Of a stretch of 64,000 nt of DNA, positions 37,901 to 40,069 are shown piece by piece (the first letter of the stretch is position 1; each line of letters starts with the position of its first letter). A program made the translations under genes and the position numbers. This stretch comes from Ricordea florida (Eukaryota > Cnidaria > Anthozoa > Corallimorpharia > Ricordeidae). The stretch is from positions 38,129,038 through 38,193,037 of the forward strand of contig OX453273.1 of assembly GCA_949710005.1 (NCBI GenBank), written 5' to 3'. Under the pieces are notes generated by a model. That model saw nothing but the letters and a program-made list of their open reading frames with translations. It was not told the DNA's origin and made no database searches.

Positions 37901-40069
37901 GGGATTTCGCGGATTTTCAGAAATTGTGCGGGATTGTGCGGCTTTGATCGAATTGTGCGGTCCCGCACCCGCGCACCCTGTCAGAAGGCCTGTTGATCCT
38001 AGCAGTATGCAGGACACCTGTCATATATGAACTCAGTTAAATGACCTTGTTCTCCATGAGTTCTCGTAGCTCAGTGGATAGAGCACCCGCCCAGTGTTCG
38101 GGAGGTCATGGGTTCGATTCCTGTTGGGGACTTAGAATTTTTCCTTTGTCCCATGCTCGTGTCATGTTGATTAATTCACCTTCACAGTACAGGTTGTTTT
38201 GAAAATGACCACTTTACGGATTGAAGTTTTTCTAGGTTGATTTTTGAAGGGGAACGGTTAATGCTGCGAAACCTCAGTAAATTTTTGTTACATTTACTAA
38301 AACAAGGACTGTAACATTTACCTGCCAAGGAACTTCAACTCTGCCAAATAAACCAGCTTTTCGAACCACACTGATACTTCTTGTGTTGCGCAGTTCTGAC
38401 AGTTCACCCATCACAATGGGTCCACTCTGTGAATTCAAAAGTCGAATTCTTTTTTTGTCATACTCTGCTAGACAATTATTCAGATTTTCAAAATGAAAAA
38501 ATGACAATAAGTACTAAAAAAAAGTATGCATTTTCTTATCCTGCAATAATTCACAGCAGATACAAAAGGCAGGTTACAGGTTGTGACTAGAGGCTACTAC
38601 TCTACCGATAATTTAAAGCAGCCAATTAGACAGCTTTCGCTGGATGTAAAACACGACTTTGGGTAGCAATGGGCTTGTAGAAAGACACTTTTTGTTTTAA
38701 TCATCAATACAGCAACTTGAGTTTTGCTCCTCAATCTATACCCTGTAATTAGCACTTGAATGCTGTCCTGGCCTACCTCATTGAATCCAATCGTTCCAAA
38801 TGCATTATCATTTGCTAAAATTGTCAGATGAGCTATTGAAGGCGATACAATCAAAGCTCCTGACATTCCAGGGGCAAAATCCAACTCAACAGTAAATGTT
38901 TCATTAATTTCTGGTGTGTCATCATCTTTTACTGTAAATGTGCATGAGCTGGAAGTTTCTCCATCAAGAAATATGGCATTCTGAGTAGACCCATCAAGGT
39001 CTGTAGCAGCCGAAGAGTTTAATACCTGCGATGTGCAAATCAAAGTAAAAACGACAACAAATTATGTCTCTTATATCTGTTAAAAAGTACATTTCTGACT
39101 ATCAAAAGTTAAATGTTAATTAATCTACAGTGTAGCAGATATACGTAACCAATATTTTGGAATCCTTGTAAAGGATGCTCAAAGTTCATGGTCTATTTTA
39201 TTCCATCTCGATCTAAAGTTGGATTTCTGCTGCCACATCAATTTTCCTTACTAAGCTTGTGGAGCAAAAAAGGGCTACATGTACATGTCATGTCCTACTA
39301 CATGTTTCCAAATTTGAGTCGAACATGCAAAGATCATGTGGCATATTCTAAATTTTGATTGACCGCTGAAAAAGAACCTTTTAACGATCTCGAGACGATT
39401 GGGCTCTGAACATTCTATTGTTTATGGCTGACATGCCAATTCCCCATCTATCACATCCATCACATCACAATCTTGAGCTTAAAGCATACATGTATATTAT
39501 ATGCATGACAATGTATTTAAGCCTTTCAGGTGAACATACTGTATGAAGTTAAAGGATATCACAGGTACATAAAACTCCTTTTTAGCTCGTGGAGCTTTAA
39601 GCTCAAGATTGTGATGTGATCGGATGTGATAGATGGGGAATTGGCATGTCAGCCATAAACAACAGAATGTTCAGAGCCCAATTGTCTCGAGATCGTTTAA
39701 AGGTTCTTTTTCAGCAGTCAATCAAAATTTCGAATATGCTACATGATCTTTGCATGTTCGACTCAAATTTGGAAACATGTAGCAGGACATGACATGTACA
39801 TGTAGCCCTTTTTTGCTCCACAAGCTTACCATAGGATGCCTTTGATTACATTGTACTACTACTTGGTACACCACTAAATATTTAAATTATTCCACTCACT
39901 GTGCATGTCAGAACAATCTGTCCAGAAGATCCTCCAGTTCGACGGATGTTAAATTCTGCTTGATTTAACCTTGTTTCACTCACAATCACTTCAGTGTCAA
40001 CAAAACTGAAATTTCCATCAGAAGTAACACTTCCCAGAAGCATGAAAAGAACTAAGAGATGATGCATCT
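941..40069 (-). CDS. ADGRV1: Adhesion G-protein coupled receptor V1 (VLGR1), N-terminal 24 coding exons, 3' end outside window
   Basis: The 24 exons listed below join without a phase conflict into 5137 coding bases (1712 residues plus one base). Residues 1-17 are a signal peptide. Calx-beta repeats follow, each marked by an acidic motif such as DDDTPEINETF or NDNLPEQNETF and closed by a NDxxYGxxxF-type boundary. A laminin-G-like domain spans about residues 1303-1455 and more Calx-beta repeats follow. Human ADGRV1 has the same order, with its laminin-G domain near residue 1300, and the phrase KSDNANGLFGF just after it is shared. In vertebrates the protein is a giant surface receptor of hair-cell ankle links and neural tissue; the Calx-beta repeats bind calcium. 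The 7TM and GAIN parts are not in the window. Every splice site is GT-AG except intron 17, which is GC-AG. An AG acceptor lies just 5' of the start codon, so a non-coding upstream exon is likely. Intron 3 is about 12.4 kb because of a transposon insertion. Confidence 0.93.
1985..2211 (-). CDS. ADGRV1: ADGRV1 coding exon 23 (Calx-beta)
   Basis: 227 bases, phase 1 to 0, residues 1535-1610. It reads VLKSDNANGLFGFQSISPVV and TIDRSKGAFGTATVMWAVY. The acceptor is the less common AAG (TTTAAG|TCC) after a T-rich tract. A decayed copy of its 5' part lies at 2571-2657. Confidence 0.9.
2494..2733. repeat. Direct repeat flanking a copied ADGRV1 exon fragment
   Basis: Segments 2494-2565 and 2660-2733 are near-identical (both run from AATTTAAAATAATT to the GAGCCACC block). 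Between them, 2571-2657 copies 2151-2237, the 5' part of exon 23 with its acceptor, with small differences and a short deletion. Confidence 0.85.
3303..3517 (-). CDS. ADGRV1: ADGRV1 coding exon 22 (Calx-beta)
   Basis: 215 bases, phase 2 to 1, residues 1463-1534. It reads LIKVMAEPNNELKPINGYLT, FEPDVRQRVITISTIDDSKP and YSPLGGASLD. The PINGYL.F. strand follows the laminin-G domain in vertebrate ADGRV1 too. Confidence 0.9.
3598..3621. repeat. (TA)n microsatellite
   Basis: About ten TA units in ADGRV1 intron 22. Confidence 0.9.
4165..4312. repeat. Foldback MITE, copy 1
   Basis: The arms around CCCCTAACCCAACATT and GTTGAGTTAGGAGAGGGGTA are inverted repeats, and the outer ends carry ATCAATGTTAGTATCTG and its complement. 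A second copy is at 10595-10728. Confidence 0.7.
4365..4490 (-). CDS. ADGRV1: ADGRV1 coding exon 21 (laminin-G end)
   Basis: 126 bases, phase 2 to 2, residues 1421-1462. It ends the domain with YRVGKRLIGEPQFTGCLQDV and TLYPDVLVAE. The FxGCLQDV strand is diagnostic of laminin-G/pentraxin folds. Confidence 0.92.
5050..5180. repeat. Compound CAT/GGCATT simple repeat
   Basis: CATCAC/CATCGT units pass into GGCATT/GGCATA hexamers and then ATT units, ending about 40 bases from the exon 20 donor. Confidence 0.9.
5222..5343 (-). CDS. ADGRV1: ADGRV1 coding exon 20 (laminin-G)
   Basis: 122 bases, phase 0 to 2, residues 1381-1420. It reads DIADGSWHLLVITVTATNPE and RFYIDGDSVG, the conserved DGxWH and YIDG elements of laminin-G folds. 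A dinucleotide/trinucleotide-rich tract follows at once in the intron. Confidence 0.92.
5718..5795. repeat. MITE fragment (CCGTACTGTAAGTTACGG family)
   Basis: Contains GTCCGTACTGTAAGTTACGG and GCTCGGATTTATGGCCC, the left half of the palindromic elements at 14395-14537 and 40888-41054. Confidence 0.75.
5847..5982 (-). CDS. ADGRV1: ADGRV1 coding exon 19 (laminin-G)
   Basis: 136 bases, phase 2 to 0, residues 1335-1380. It reads LWVNASTGTMGYVLASVAGD and NFALSLNTTGHTTLSNFSY. Acceptor TTTCAG|GCT, donor AGC|GTAAGT. Confidence 0.9.
6870..6924 (-). CDS. ADGRV1: ADGRV1 coding exon 18 (laminin-G)
   Basis: 55-base micro-exon, phase 1 to 2, residues 1317-1334, reading SFVEAPGVPELEAQFSV. It splices to LWVNAST in exon 19, matching the FSVRLWV strand of LNS/laminin-G domains. 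Acceptor CACAG|AAT, donor TAAG|GTTAGT. Confidence 0.85.
7521..7954. repeat. Dispersed element (about 0.45 kb), copy A
   Basis: Starts ACTACTTATTAACCGAGAGT and ends GCGCGTACAATTGTAGCCAT. It shares its whole length with 51311-51776, with internal GGTCATTACAAGAAAATCTT. It is probably a non-autonomous DNA transposon; no coding capacity. Confidence 0.8.
8341..8503 (-). CDS. ADGRV1: ADGRV1 coding exon 17 (Calx-beta end, start of laminin-G)
   Basis: 163 bases, phase 0 to 1, residues 1263-1316. It joins exon 16 as VK|VAWEIETA and ends NTGTYVYCFDGTNN, the first strand of the laminin-G domain. Only a GC donor (AATG|GCAAGT) keeps the frame into exon 18, where it gives NNESFVEAPG. Confidence 0.85.
9204..9406 (-). 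CDS. ADGRV1: ADGRV1 coding exon 16 (repeat boundary, Calx-beta N-half)
   Basis: 203 bases, phase 1 to 0, residues 1195-1262. It reads LLTVTANDYPNGLFKFANRS and then VVLRDQGTWGTVK. An 11-bp minisatellite lies about 25 bases upstream of its acceptor (9432-9593). Confidence 0.93.
9432..9593. repeat. 11-bp minisatellite (AAAATCATGAC)n
   Basis: About 14 units of AAAATCATGAC with single-base variants. It sits in ADGRV1 intron 15, just outside the exon 16 acceptor region. On the minus strand it reads VMIFVMIF, which is not coding. Confidence 0.95.
9921..10078. repeat. Inverted-repeat MITE
   Basis: TAGGCTGTTCCAGCCCCCCA and GGGCCTGGAACAGGCTA form imperfect TIRs, with CAGATGGTGAGGGG facing CCCCTTACCATCTG inside. 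Confidence 0.7.
10165..10394 (-). CDS. ADGRV1: ADGRV1 coding exon 15 (Calx-beta)
   Basis: 230 bases, phase 2 to 1, residues 1118-1194. It reads ERAPRFGQVRVYWEIMHRW, the QEFSVVADFVTFFDGDPSQV core and SDGIAELDEQFELRMLNATG. Acceptor TTCCAG|TGT, donor ACAG|GTAAAA. Confidence 0.92.
10595..10728. repeat. Foldback MITE, copy 2
   Basis: The same palindromic unit as at 4165-4312, with CCCCTAACCCAACATTAACG and CTGTTGGGTTAGGGGAGGGG as arms and ATCTGGGCA at both outer edges in opposite orientation. Confidence 0.7.
10805..10935. repeat. Dispersed MITE, copy A
   Basis: Holds AATAACTCAGATAC and AAACCCATAGAAACTGCGG. The same two blocks occur at 63265-63425. Confidence 0.65.
11297..11820 (-). CDS. ADGRV1: ADGRV1 coding exon 14 (two Calx-beta repeats)
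   Basis: 524 bases, phase 0 to 2, residues 944-1117. It begins IPEGNESFTVHLVNVSND, includes IVKNDDPVYFAAP, GTATSASGDYQPKTERVTF and VMDDSTPEGVETFAVKLINA, and ends TEGSTVEF. Donor TTCAG|GTGGAG. Confidence 0.93.
12260..12715. repeat. Dispersed element with TATATACTAAAACAATTAT ends
   Basis: Carries AACAATTATTCTCAGAAATC, an inverted AGAGAACGATTGTTTTAGTA, and a distal TTGGTATATACTAATAC. Related blocks recur near 9790-9880, 22990-23110 and 50690-50880. Confidence 0.6.
13184..13389 (-). CDS. ADGRV1: ADGRV1 coding exon 13 (Calx-beta)
   Basis: 206 bases, phase 1 to 0, residues 875-943. It includes FEVNRDRGTFGKAVVYWNIS and VSGQVSFADGQSLQF. Acceptor CACCTAG|ATG, donor AAG|GTAAGC. Confidence 0.93.
13425..13666. 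repeat. MITE with GGGCCGrTTGTTCGAA ends, copy A
   Basis: TIRs are GGGGCCGATTGTTCGAAGG and CTTCGAACAAACCGGCCC. The internal CGATTAGCGCTAA and TTAAAAAGCATTTTCT match 18018-18254. Confidence 0.85.
13670..13855. repeat. Degenerate GATC-rich tandem repeat
   Basis: Irregular copies of CAAAGATCYT and AGGATCCTCA, with more than fifteen GATC sites in about 180 bases. It directly adjoins the MITE at 13425-13666. Confidence 0.8.
14070..14226 (-). CDS. ADGRV1: ADGRV1 coding exon 12 (Calx-beta end and boundary)
   Basis: 157 bases, phase 0 to 1, residues 823-874. It reads VDERFVLKLSNDGFGNQKG and then NITVLKNDDPYGVFGF, a textbook repeat boundary. Donor TTG|GTAAGA. Confidence 0.93.
14395..14537. repeat. 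Palindromic MITE (CCGTACTGTAAGTTACGG family)
   Basis: Inverted arms run from TCTTACTAACCGAG to CGAGGTTTGTAGGATAT. The core holds GTACTGTAAGTTACGGACCG and its inverted partner CGTAACTTACAGTATGGACC. Confidence 0.8.
15448..15560 (-). CDS. ADGRV1: ADGRV1 coding exon 11 (Calx-beta)
   Basis: 113 bases, phase 1 to 0, residues 785-822. It has the VDFSGNTKDVKFLAGEREKQ core and ends CTNDNIPE; the acidic motif is completed by VDERF in exon 12. Confidence 0.9.
15649..15915. repeat. MITE with GGGACCGTTCATTTTT TIRs
   Basis: Left end GGGACCGTTCATTTTTTACG, right end ATAAAAATGAACGGTCCC. G-rich and C-rich tracts face each other inside. A half copy ends at 17542. Confidence 0.85.
16120..16710. repeat. Composite of two tRNA-derived SINE copies
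   Basis: 16124-16175 looks like a tRNA 5' half with an A box (TTAGCTCAGTTGGTAGAGCG). 16552-16621 folds as a complete tRNA-like unit (GTGTAGTGGTTATCAC, B box GTGGGTTCAAATCCC). Both are followed by the same body starting CAAATTTTCTTTCAAACATT (16257 and 16619). Between them, 16173-16235 and 16440-16501 are inverted copies of one another. Confidence 0.7.
16740..17075. repeat. Long palindromic MITE
   Basis: TTTCTATAACTCGATAGAAA occurs at both ends and is itself a hairpin. Inner arms include CGTGAAAGTTTGGGAGAACT and its inverted copy. It ends just outside ADGRV1 exon 10. Confidence 0.75.
17114..17198 (-). CDS. ADGRV1: ADGRV1 coding exon 10 (Calx-beta)
   Basis: 85 bases, phase 0 to 1, residues 757-784: EGSGFFFHIVRQGSALDTRW then VSFSTEPP. 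Acceptor TTTTAG|GAG, donor CCAG|GTAGTA. Confidence 0.88.
17262..17542. repeat. Second, partial copy of the GGGACCGTTCATTTTT MITE
   Basis: The right end is CCCGTAAAAAATGAACGGTC. The left TIR is degraded or absent. Confidence 0.6.
17562..17687. repeat. Three tandem copies of a 42-bp unit
   Basis: Unit AATAAAACACTGGACTGCGA plus CTGATAGGTACACCGCNCAG is repeated at 17562, 17604 and 17646 with few changes. Confidence 0.95.
18018..18254. repeat. MITE with GGGCCGrTTGTTCGAA ends, copy B
   Basis: Same length and orientation as 13425-13666. It runs from GGCCGGGTGTTCGAAGGCCG to GCTTCGACCAACCCGACCC. Confidence 0.85.
18370..18440 (+). repeat. tRNA-derived SINE fragment
   Basis: GTAGGTTCGACTCCCATTGG is a typical tRNA B-box/T-arm. 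The 5' half is not recognisable, so this is a truncated SINE rather than a tRNA gene. Confidence 0.5.
18582..18665 (-). CDS. ADGRV1: ADGRV1 coding exon 9 (repeat boundary)
   Basis: 28 codons, phase 0/0, residues 729-756, reading NTVEVTIEESDNPGGTFELK, the linker strand between Calx-beta repeats. It joins exon 8 cleanly. A candidate extra exon at 18926-19007 lies between them and is treated separately. Confidence 0.85.
18926..19007 (-). pseudogene. Possible decayed or alternative ADGRV1 exon
   Basis: Between exons 8 and 9 the minus strand reads KHTGLFAFDAVAGNSLP, with a GLFAFD Calx-beta boundary motif, flanked by AAGTGCAG and CTC|GTAAGA. Taken as an exon after exon 8 it is in phase, but it then fits exon 9 only with an acceptor shifted by 7 bases, and the usual ND.. 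strand before GLF is missing. Skipping it gives a perfect repeat, so it is probably a relic. Confidence 0.35.
19277..19395 (-). CDS. ADGRV1: ADGRV1 coding exon 8 (Calx-beta C-half)
   Basis: 119 bases, phase 1 to 0, residues 689-728. It contains IEIKPDDTPEVAEFFTVNLV, the acidic Calx-beta motif, then NASNLDRIQPGA before GCT|GTAAGT. Confidence 0.92.
19946..20239 (-). CDS. ADGRV1: ADGRV1 coding exon 7 (Calx-beta)
   Basis: 294 bases, phase 1 to 1, residues 591-688. It reads SSPRLGDRASLYINVTAKD, VQEPFGPSSQFVYLTVKRSG and VVVHWNITSSSPTFFPNDSW, the N-terminal strands of a repeat. Acceptor CAACAG|GAA, donor CAAG|GTAAGT. Confidence 0.92.
20653..20754. repeat. TTAACCCTTT MITE, copy 1
   Basis: Ends TTAACCCTTTACACCCTAAG and GGGCTTAAAGGGTTAA. 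About 100 bases long, possible TTAA target site. Relatives are at 25723-25824 and 50965-51066. Confidence 0.85.
21419..21683 (-). CDS. ADGRV1: ADGRV1 coding exon 6 (Calx-beta)
   Basis: Residues 503-590 plus one base. It starts DSNPRELRLNITRTGGTIG and ends LAPRLQSG, with donor GAG|GTAAGC, phase 1. This repeat lacks the usual DD.PE.NE acidic motif (it has VANSGIIKQGSAF there), so it may not bind calcium. Confidence 0.9.
21890..22981. mobile_element. Non-autonomous relative of the 11.9-kb transposon
   Basis: The termini GGGCTTCTGATA and TATCAGAAGCCC are inverted and match the ends of the large element (GGCCTTCTGAYAGGG). The right subterminal block GCGGGATTTCGCGG also occurs next to the right end of the large element. 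The flanks TTAGTGCA and GTAATGCC resemble each other only weakly, so the target duplication is decayed or the ends are slightly misplaced. No open frame above 70 codons looks real. Confidence 0.6.
23380..23500 (+). CDS. First exon of a Crypton-like tyrosine-recombinase element (fragment)
   Basis: Starting at ATG, the frame reads MASSDSKFDDLSDADIDSLI and then NTKKVTAWKISVLK, ending AAAG|GTAAGG (phase 1). An acidic N-terminus followed by a NTKK...W stretch is typical of cnidarian Crypton/DUF3504 proteins. No recombinase domain follows within the intron, so this is a truncated transposon exon. Family call is from memory and tentative. Confidence 0.4.
23787..23922. repeat. Palindromic MITE
   Basis: Arms are GGAAACAAGGCCCGGCGGGG and the facing CCCCTCCGGGAAACAAGG (partly direct), with GGACTCCTATATGGAATGG facing CCACTCCATATGGGAGTCC. 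Confidence 0.75.
24682..25551 (-). CDS. ADGRV1: ADGRV1 coding exon 5 (several Calx-beta repeats)
   Basis: The largest exon: 290 codons, phase 0/0, residues 213-502. It includes VPESDESFTVMF, NDNLPEQNETFTVHLVNAS and QDSLPEETKEFHVQL, so it spans the end of one Calx-beta repeat and most of two more. The donor is ATG|GTAAGT. Confidence 0.95.
25723..25824. repeat. TTAACCCTTT MITE, copy 2 (inverted)
   Basis: TTAACCCTTTAACCCCTAAG to ACGGGGTAAAGGGTTAA, with the GTGACTTTATAGAT block on the opposite strand relative to copy 1. Confidence 0.85.
25850..25963 (-). CDS. ADGRV1: ADGRV1 coding exon 4 (Calx-beta middle)
   Basis: 38 codons, phase 0/0, residues 175-212. It reads ITSGPNSGADDFLQTSGNVV and then FEDGQ, the TSG.V.FxDGQ core of the repeat begun in exon 3. 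Acceptor CCAATAG|ATT, donor AAT|GTAAGA. Confidence 0.92.
26000..26046 (+). repeat. SINE 3' end, copy of 38147-38188
   Basis: TTTGTCCCATGCTCGTGTCA followed by TGTTGATTAATTCACCTTC is identical to the tail of the tRNA-derived SINE at 38062-38188. Confidence 0.75.
26121..26141 (+). repeat. Left terminal inverted repeat of the 11.9-kb element
   Basis: GGCCTTCTGATAGGGTGCGG, preceded by target copy TGTTGATCC. TTGTGCGG follows several times within 100 bases. Confidence 0.85.
26321..26396 (+). promoter_or_regulatory. Subterminal 76-bp inverted arm upstream of the transposase gene
   Basis: Identical over all 76 bases to the reverse complement of 37301-37376. It contains GGTCACGTGATCC and a GGGATAGGCGGG block. 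It lies 162 bases before the transposase ATG, so it may be a shared promoter element or a transposase-binding site; that role is inference. Confidence 0.7.
26558..29960 (+). CDS. ZAD-like zinc finger plus DUF6589/Academ-like putative transposase (exons 26558-27520 and 28134-29960)
   Basis: Two exons join in phase 0 (AAG|GTGAGC to CTCAG|CTG) to give 929 residues with no internal stop. Residues 22-73 hold a four-cysteine ZAD-like finger (CRLC at 22-25, CRKC at 70-73) for DNA binding or dimerisation. After an acidic linker, the second exon has the features I associate with DUF6589: FAGDQLTRVRFAGAKDLL with a candidate catalytic Asp near residue 556, then [20 protein letters not shown], and a distal NMEDDMAQEIFNRLSKSVV near residue 806 that could supply the last acidic residue of an RNase-H-fold transposase. 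The C-terminus is NIVEFHHWLDKHKQEL. A second Met at codon 7 (MEPSTPKK) is an alternative start. The protein probably moves the element; catalytic residues are inferred, not proven. Confidence 0.75.
29961..31169. other. Transposon interior without a recognised gene
   Basis: Follows the transposase stop codon. 30310-30500 on the minus strand reads KHGGLVVCELDSKYTGLVL and TQVYKWVLRVFKLQG, a stretch resembling a widespread repeat-derived reading seen in many invertebrate genomes; I treat it as repeat, not gene. A T-rich tract lies at 30085-30100. Confidence 0.5.
31170..31622 (+). repeat. ISL2EU left TIR
   Basis: About 450 bases, near-identical inverted to 35114-35566. It includes the first 16-base coding exon of the transposase gene. 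Confidence 0.92.
31461..33205 (+). pseudogene. ISL2EU transposase (THAP + DDE_Tnp_4), frame broken between the domains
   Basis: Exon 1 (31461-31476, MANSE) splices to 31744-31976 and then to 32232 onward, giving a THAP finger: HCCVPNCTGDSRYDSSLSFH and, after the third junction, TNKTRVCSKHFLPD. The frame then stops (TAG at 32277). The DDE part reads on from 32276 in another frame: LERFSTNDDLIKFYTGFCSY, catalytic Asp in VILDCTEV, second Asp in VMADKGFD, Glu in IHVERAIRRIKEF, stop at 33205. Known relatives carry a longer linker here, so a deletion has probably removed it and shifted the frame. Splicing around the break is possible but I see no good sites. Confidence 0.8.
33487..35275 (-). CDS. 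ISL2EU accessory protein: SWIM zinc finger + YqaJ-like nuclease (3 exons)
   Basis: Exons 35275-35260, 35073-34903 and 34829-33487 join in phase (1, 1) into 509 residues without a break. The SWIM finger is CSCVAGMSGYCHH, near residue 105. The YqaJ/lambda-exonuclease fold has all its hallmarks: LLRKKRITASKFG, RGIQLEARASMVY, LGCSPDRKV, GLLEVKVV and YYSQVQCQLGLTG, which carry the metal-binding Glu, Asp and Glu-x-Lys residues. In this transposon group the nuclease accompanies the DDE transposase, and its role in transposition is unsettled. The first exon lies in the right TIR. This copy looks functional although its transposase partner does not. Confidence 0.9.
35114..35566 (-). repeat. ISL2EU right TIR
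   Basis: Inverted partner of the left TIR. It includes the first 16-base coding exon of the YqaJ gene, one codon different (MANSG against MANSE). Confidence 0.92.
35567..36172. other. Transposon interior, no gene seen
   Basis: Between the ISL2EU right end and the helicase remnant; AT-rich with no long frame. Confidence 0.5.
36173..36632 (-). pseudogene. C-terminal remnant of the transposon helicase gene
   Basis: After an acceptor-like TTTGTTTAG the frame reads VQDPMREYCKSQTTCLRKLI, LEYLGFPHATVN and CCCVCDARCTN, a Cys-rich RecQ-type zinc-binding segment, then about 90 residues of an acidic tail to a TGA at 36173. It is only 45 bases from the N-lobe stop, so the middle of the gene (motifs IV-VI) has been deleted. 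The phases of the two parts do not match across any intron I can see. Confidence 0.6.
36677..37231 (-). pseudogene. RecQ-like SF2 helicase, N-terminal ATPase lobe (truncated)
   Basis: From ATG, 184 residues give a RecQ-type N-lobe: CLKPLQVKCFEYLLKGYDII, Walker A in LPTGFGKSLLFQLLP (about residue 51), VVCPLNSIIEDQLKVL (motif Ia), FAHPESLL and the DEAH box in VVDEAHCVEIW. The frame stops at 36677 exactly where family members continue into GxDFR, as if one base of the GGGTGAG tract were lost. The second helicase lobe is missing. It starts 70 bases from the 76-bp inverted arm and belongs to the 11.9-kb transposon. Confidence 0.8.
37301..37376 (-). promoter_or_regulatory. Subterminal 76-bp inverted arm upstream of the helicase gene
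   Basis: Exact inverted copy of 26321-26396, ending 70 bases before the helicase ATG on the minus strand. Confidence 0.7.
37964..37990 (-). repeat. Right terminal inverted repeat of the 11.9-kb element
   Basis: On the minus strand it reads GGCCTTCTGACAGGGTGCGC, then GGGTGCGGG. Target copy TGTTGATCC follows at 37991. Confidence 0.85.
38062..38188 (+). repeat. tRNA-derived SINE
   Basis: 38064-38135 folds like a tRNA (A box TAGCTCAGTGGATAGAGC, B box GGGTTCGATTCC, acceptor arm GTTCTCG/TGGGGAC). It is followed by a non-tRNA tail shared with 26000-26046, so a SINE rather than a working tRNA gene. Confidence 0.7.
38322..38426 (-). CDS. ADGRV1: ADGRV1 coding exon 3 (Calx-beta N-half)
   Basis: 35 codons, phase 0/0, residues 140-174, reading VVRKAGLFGRVEVPW, the conserved first strands of a Calx-beta repeat. 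Its donor CAG|GTAAAT opens the intron that has taken the 11.9-kb transposon. Confidence 0.9.
38777..39025 (-). CDS. ADGRV1: ADGRV1 coding exon 2 (Calx-beta)
   Basis: Phase 0 on both sides, 83 codons, residues 57-139. It holds the calcium-binding type motif DDDTPEINETFTVEL and the repeat boundary NDNAFGTIGF. Acceptor CGCAG|GTA, donor GAG|GTAGGC. Confidence 0.92.
39252..39828. repeat. Large foldback element in ADGRV1 intron 1
   Basis: Arms 39252-39483 and 39588-39828 are inverted copies of each other with few mismatches, starting TAAGCTTGTGGAGCAAAAAA. They are separated by about 105 bases. No coding capacity. Confidence 0.9.
39900..40069 (-). CDS. ADGRV1: ADGRV1 coding exon 1 (signal peptide)
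   Basis: ATG at 40067-40065 begins MHHLLVLFMLLGSVTSDG, a hydrophobic core followed by a plausible signal-peptidase site. The first Calx-beta strand pair (FNIRRTGGSSGQIVLTC) follows. The donor is ACA|GTGAGT, phase 0, residues 1-56. A CCAG acceptor sits two bases 5' of the ATG, which suggests a separate 5'UTR exon upstream; I could not place it. Confidence 0.85.

Larger units (their letters stand above)
26121..37990. mobile_element. 11.9-kb DNA transposon (Academ-like) with nested ISL2EU
   Basis: Left end GGCCTTCTGATAGGGTGCGG (26121) and right end CCCTGTCAGAAGGCC (to 37990) are inverted repeats. The flanks TGTTGATCC (26111-26119) and TGTTGATCC (37991-37999) are an intact target duplication of 8-9 bp. 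TTGTGCGG motifs cluster beside both ends. Inside are a zinc-finger plus DUF6589-like putative transposase gene on plus (26558-29960) and a broken RecQ-like helicase on minus (36173-37231), with a complete second transposon between them. A transposase paired with an SF2 helicase fits what I know of helicase-bearing Academ elements. The superfamily call is inference. Confidence 0.85.

Noticed and set aside
38064..38137. Functional tRNA gene
   Set aside because: It folds as a tRNA, but its tail is shared with a second locus at 26000, and the stems contain several wobble pairs.
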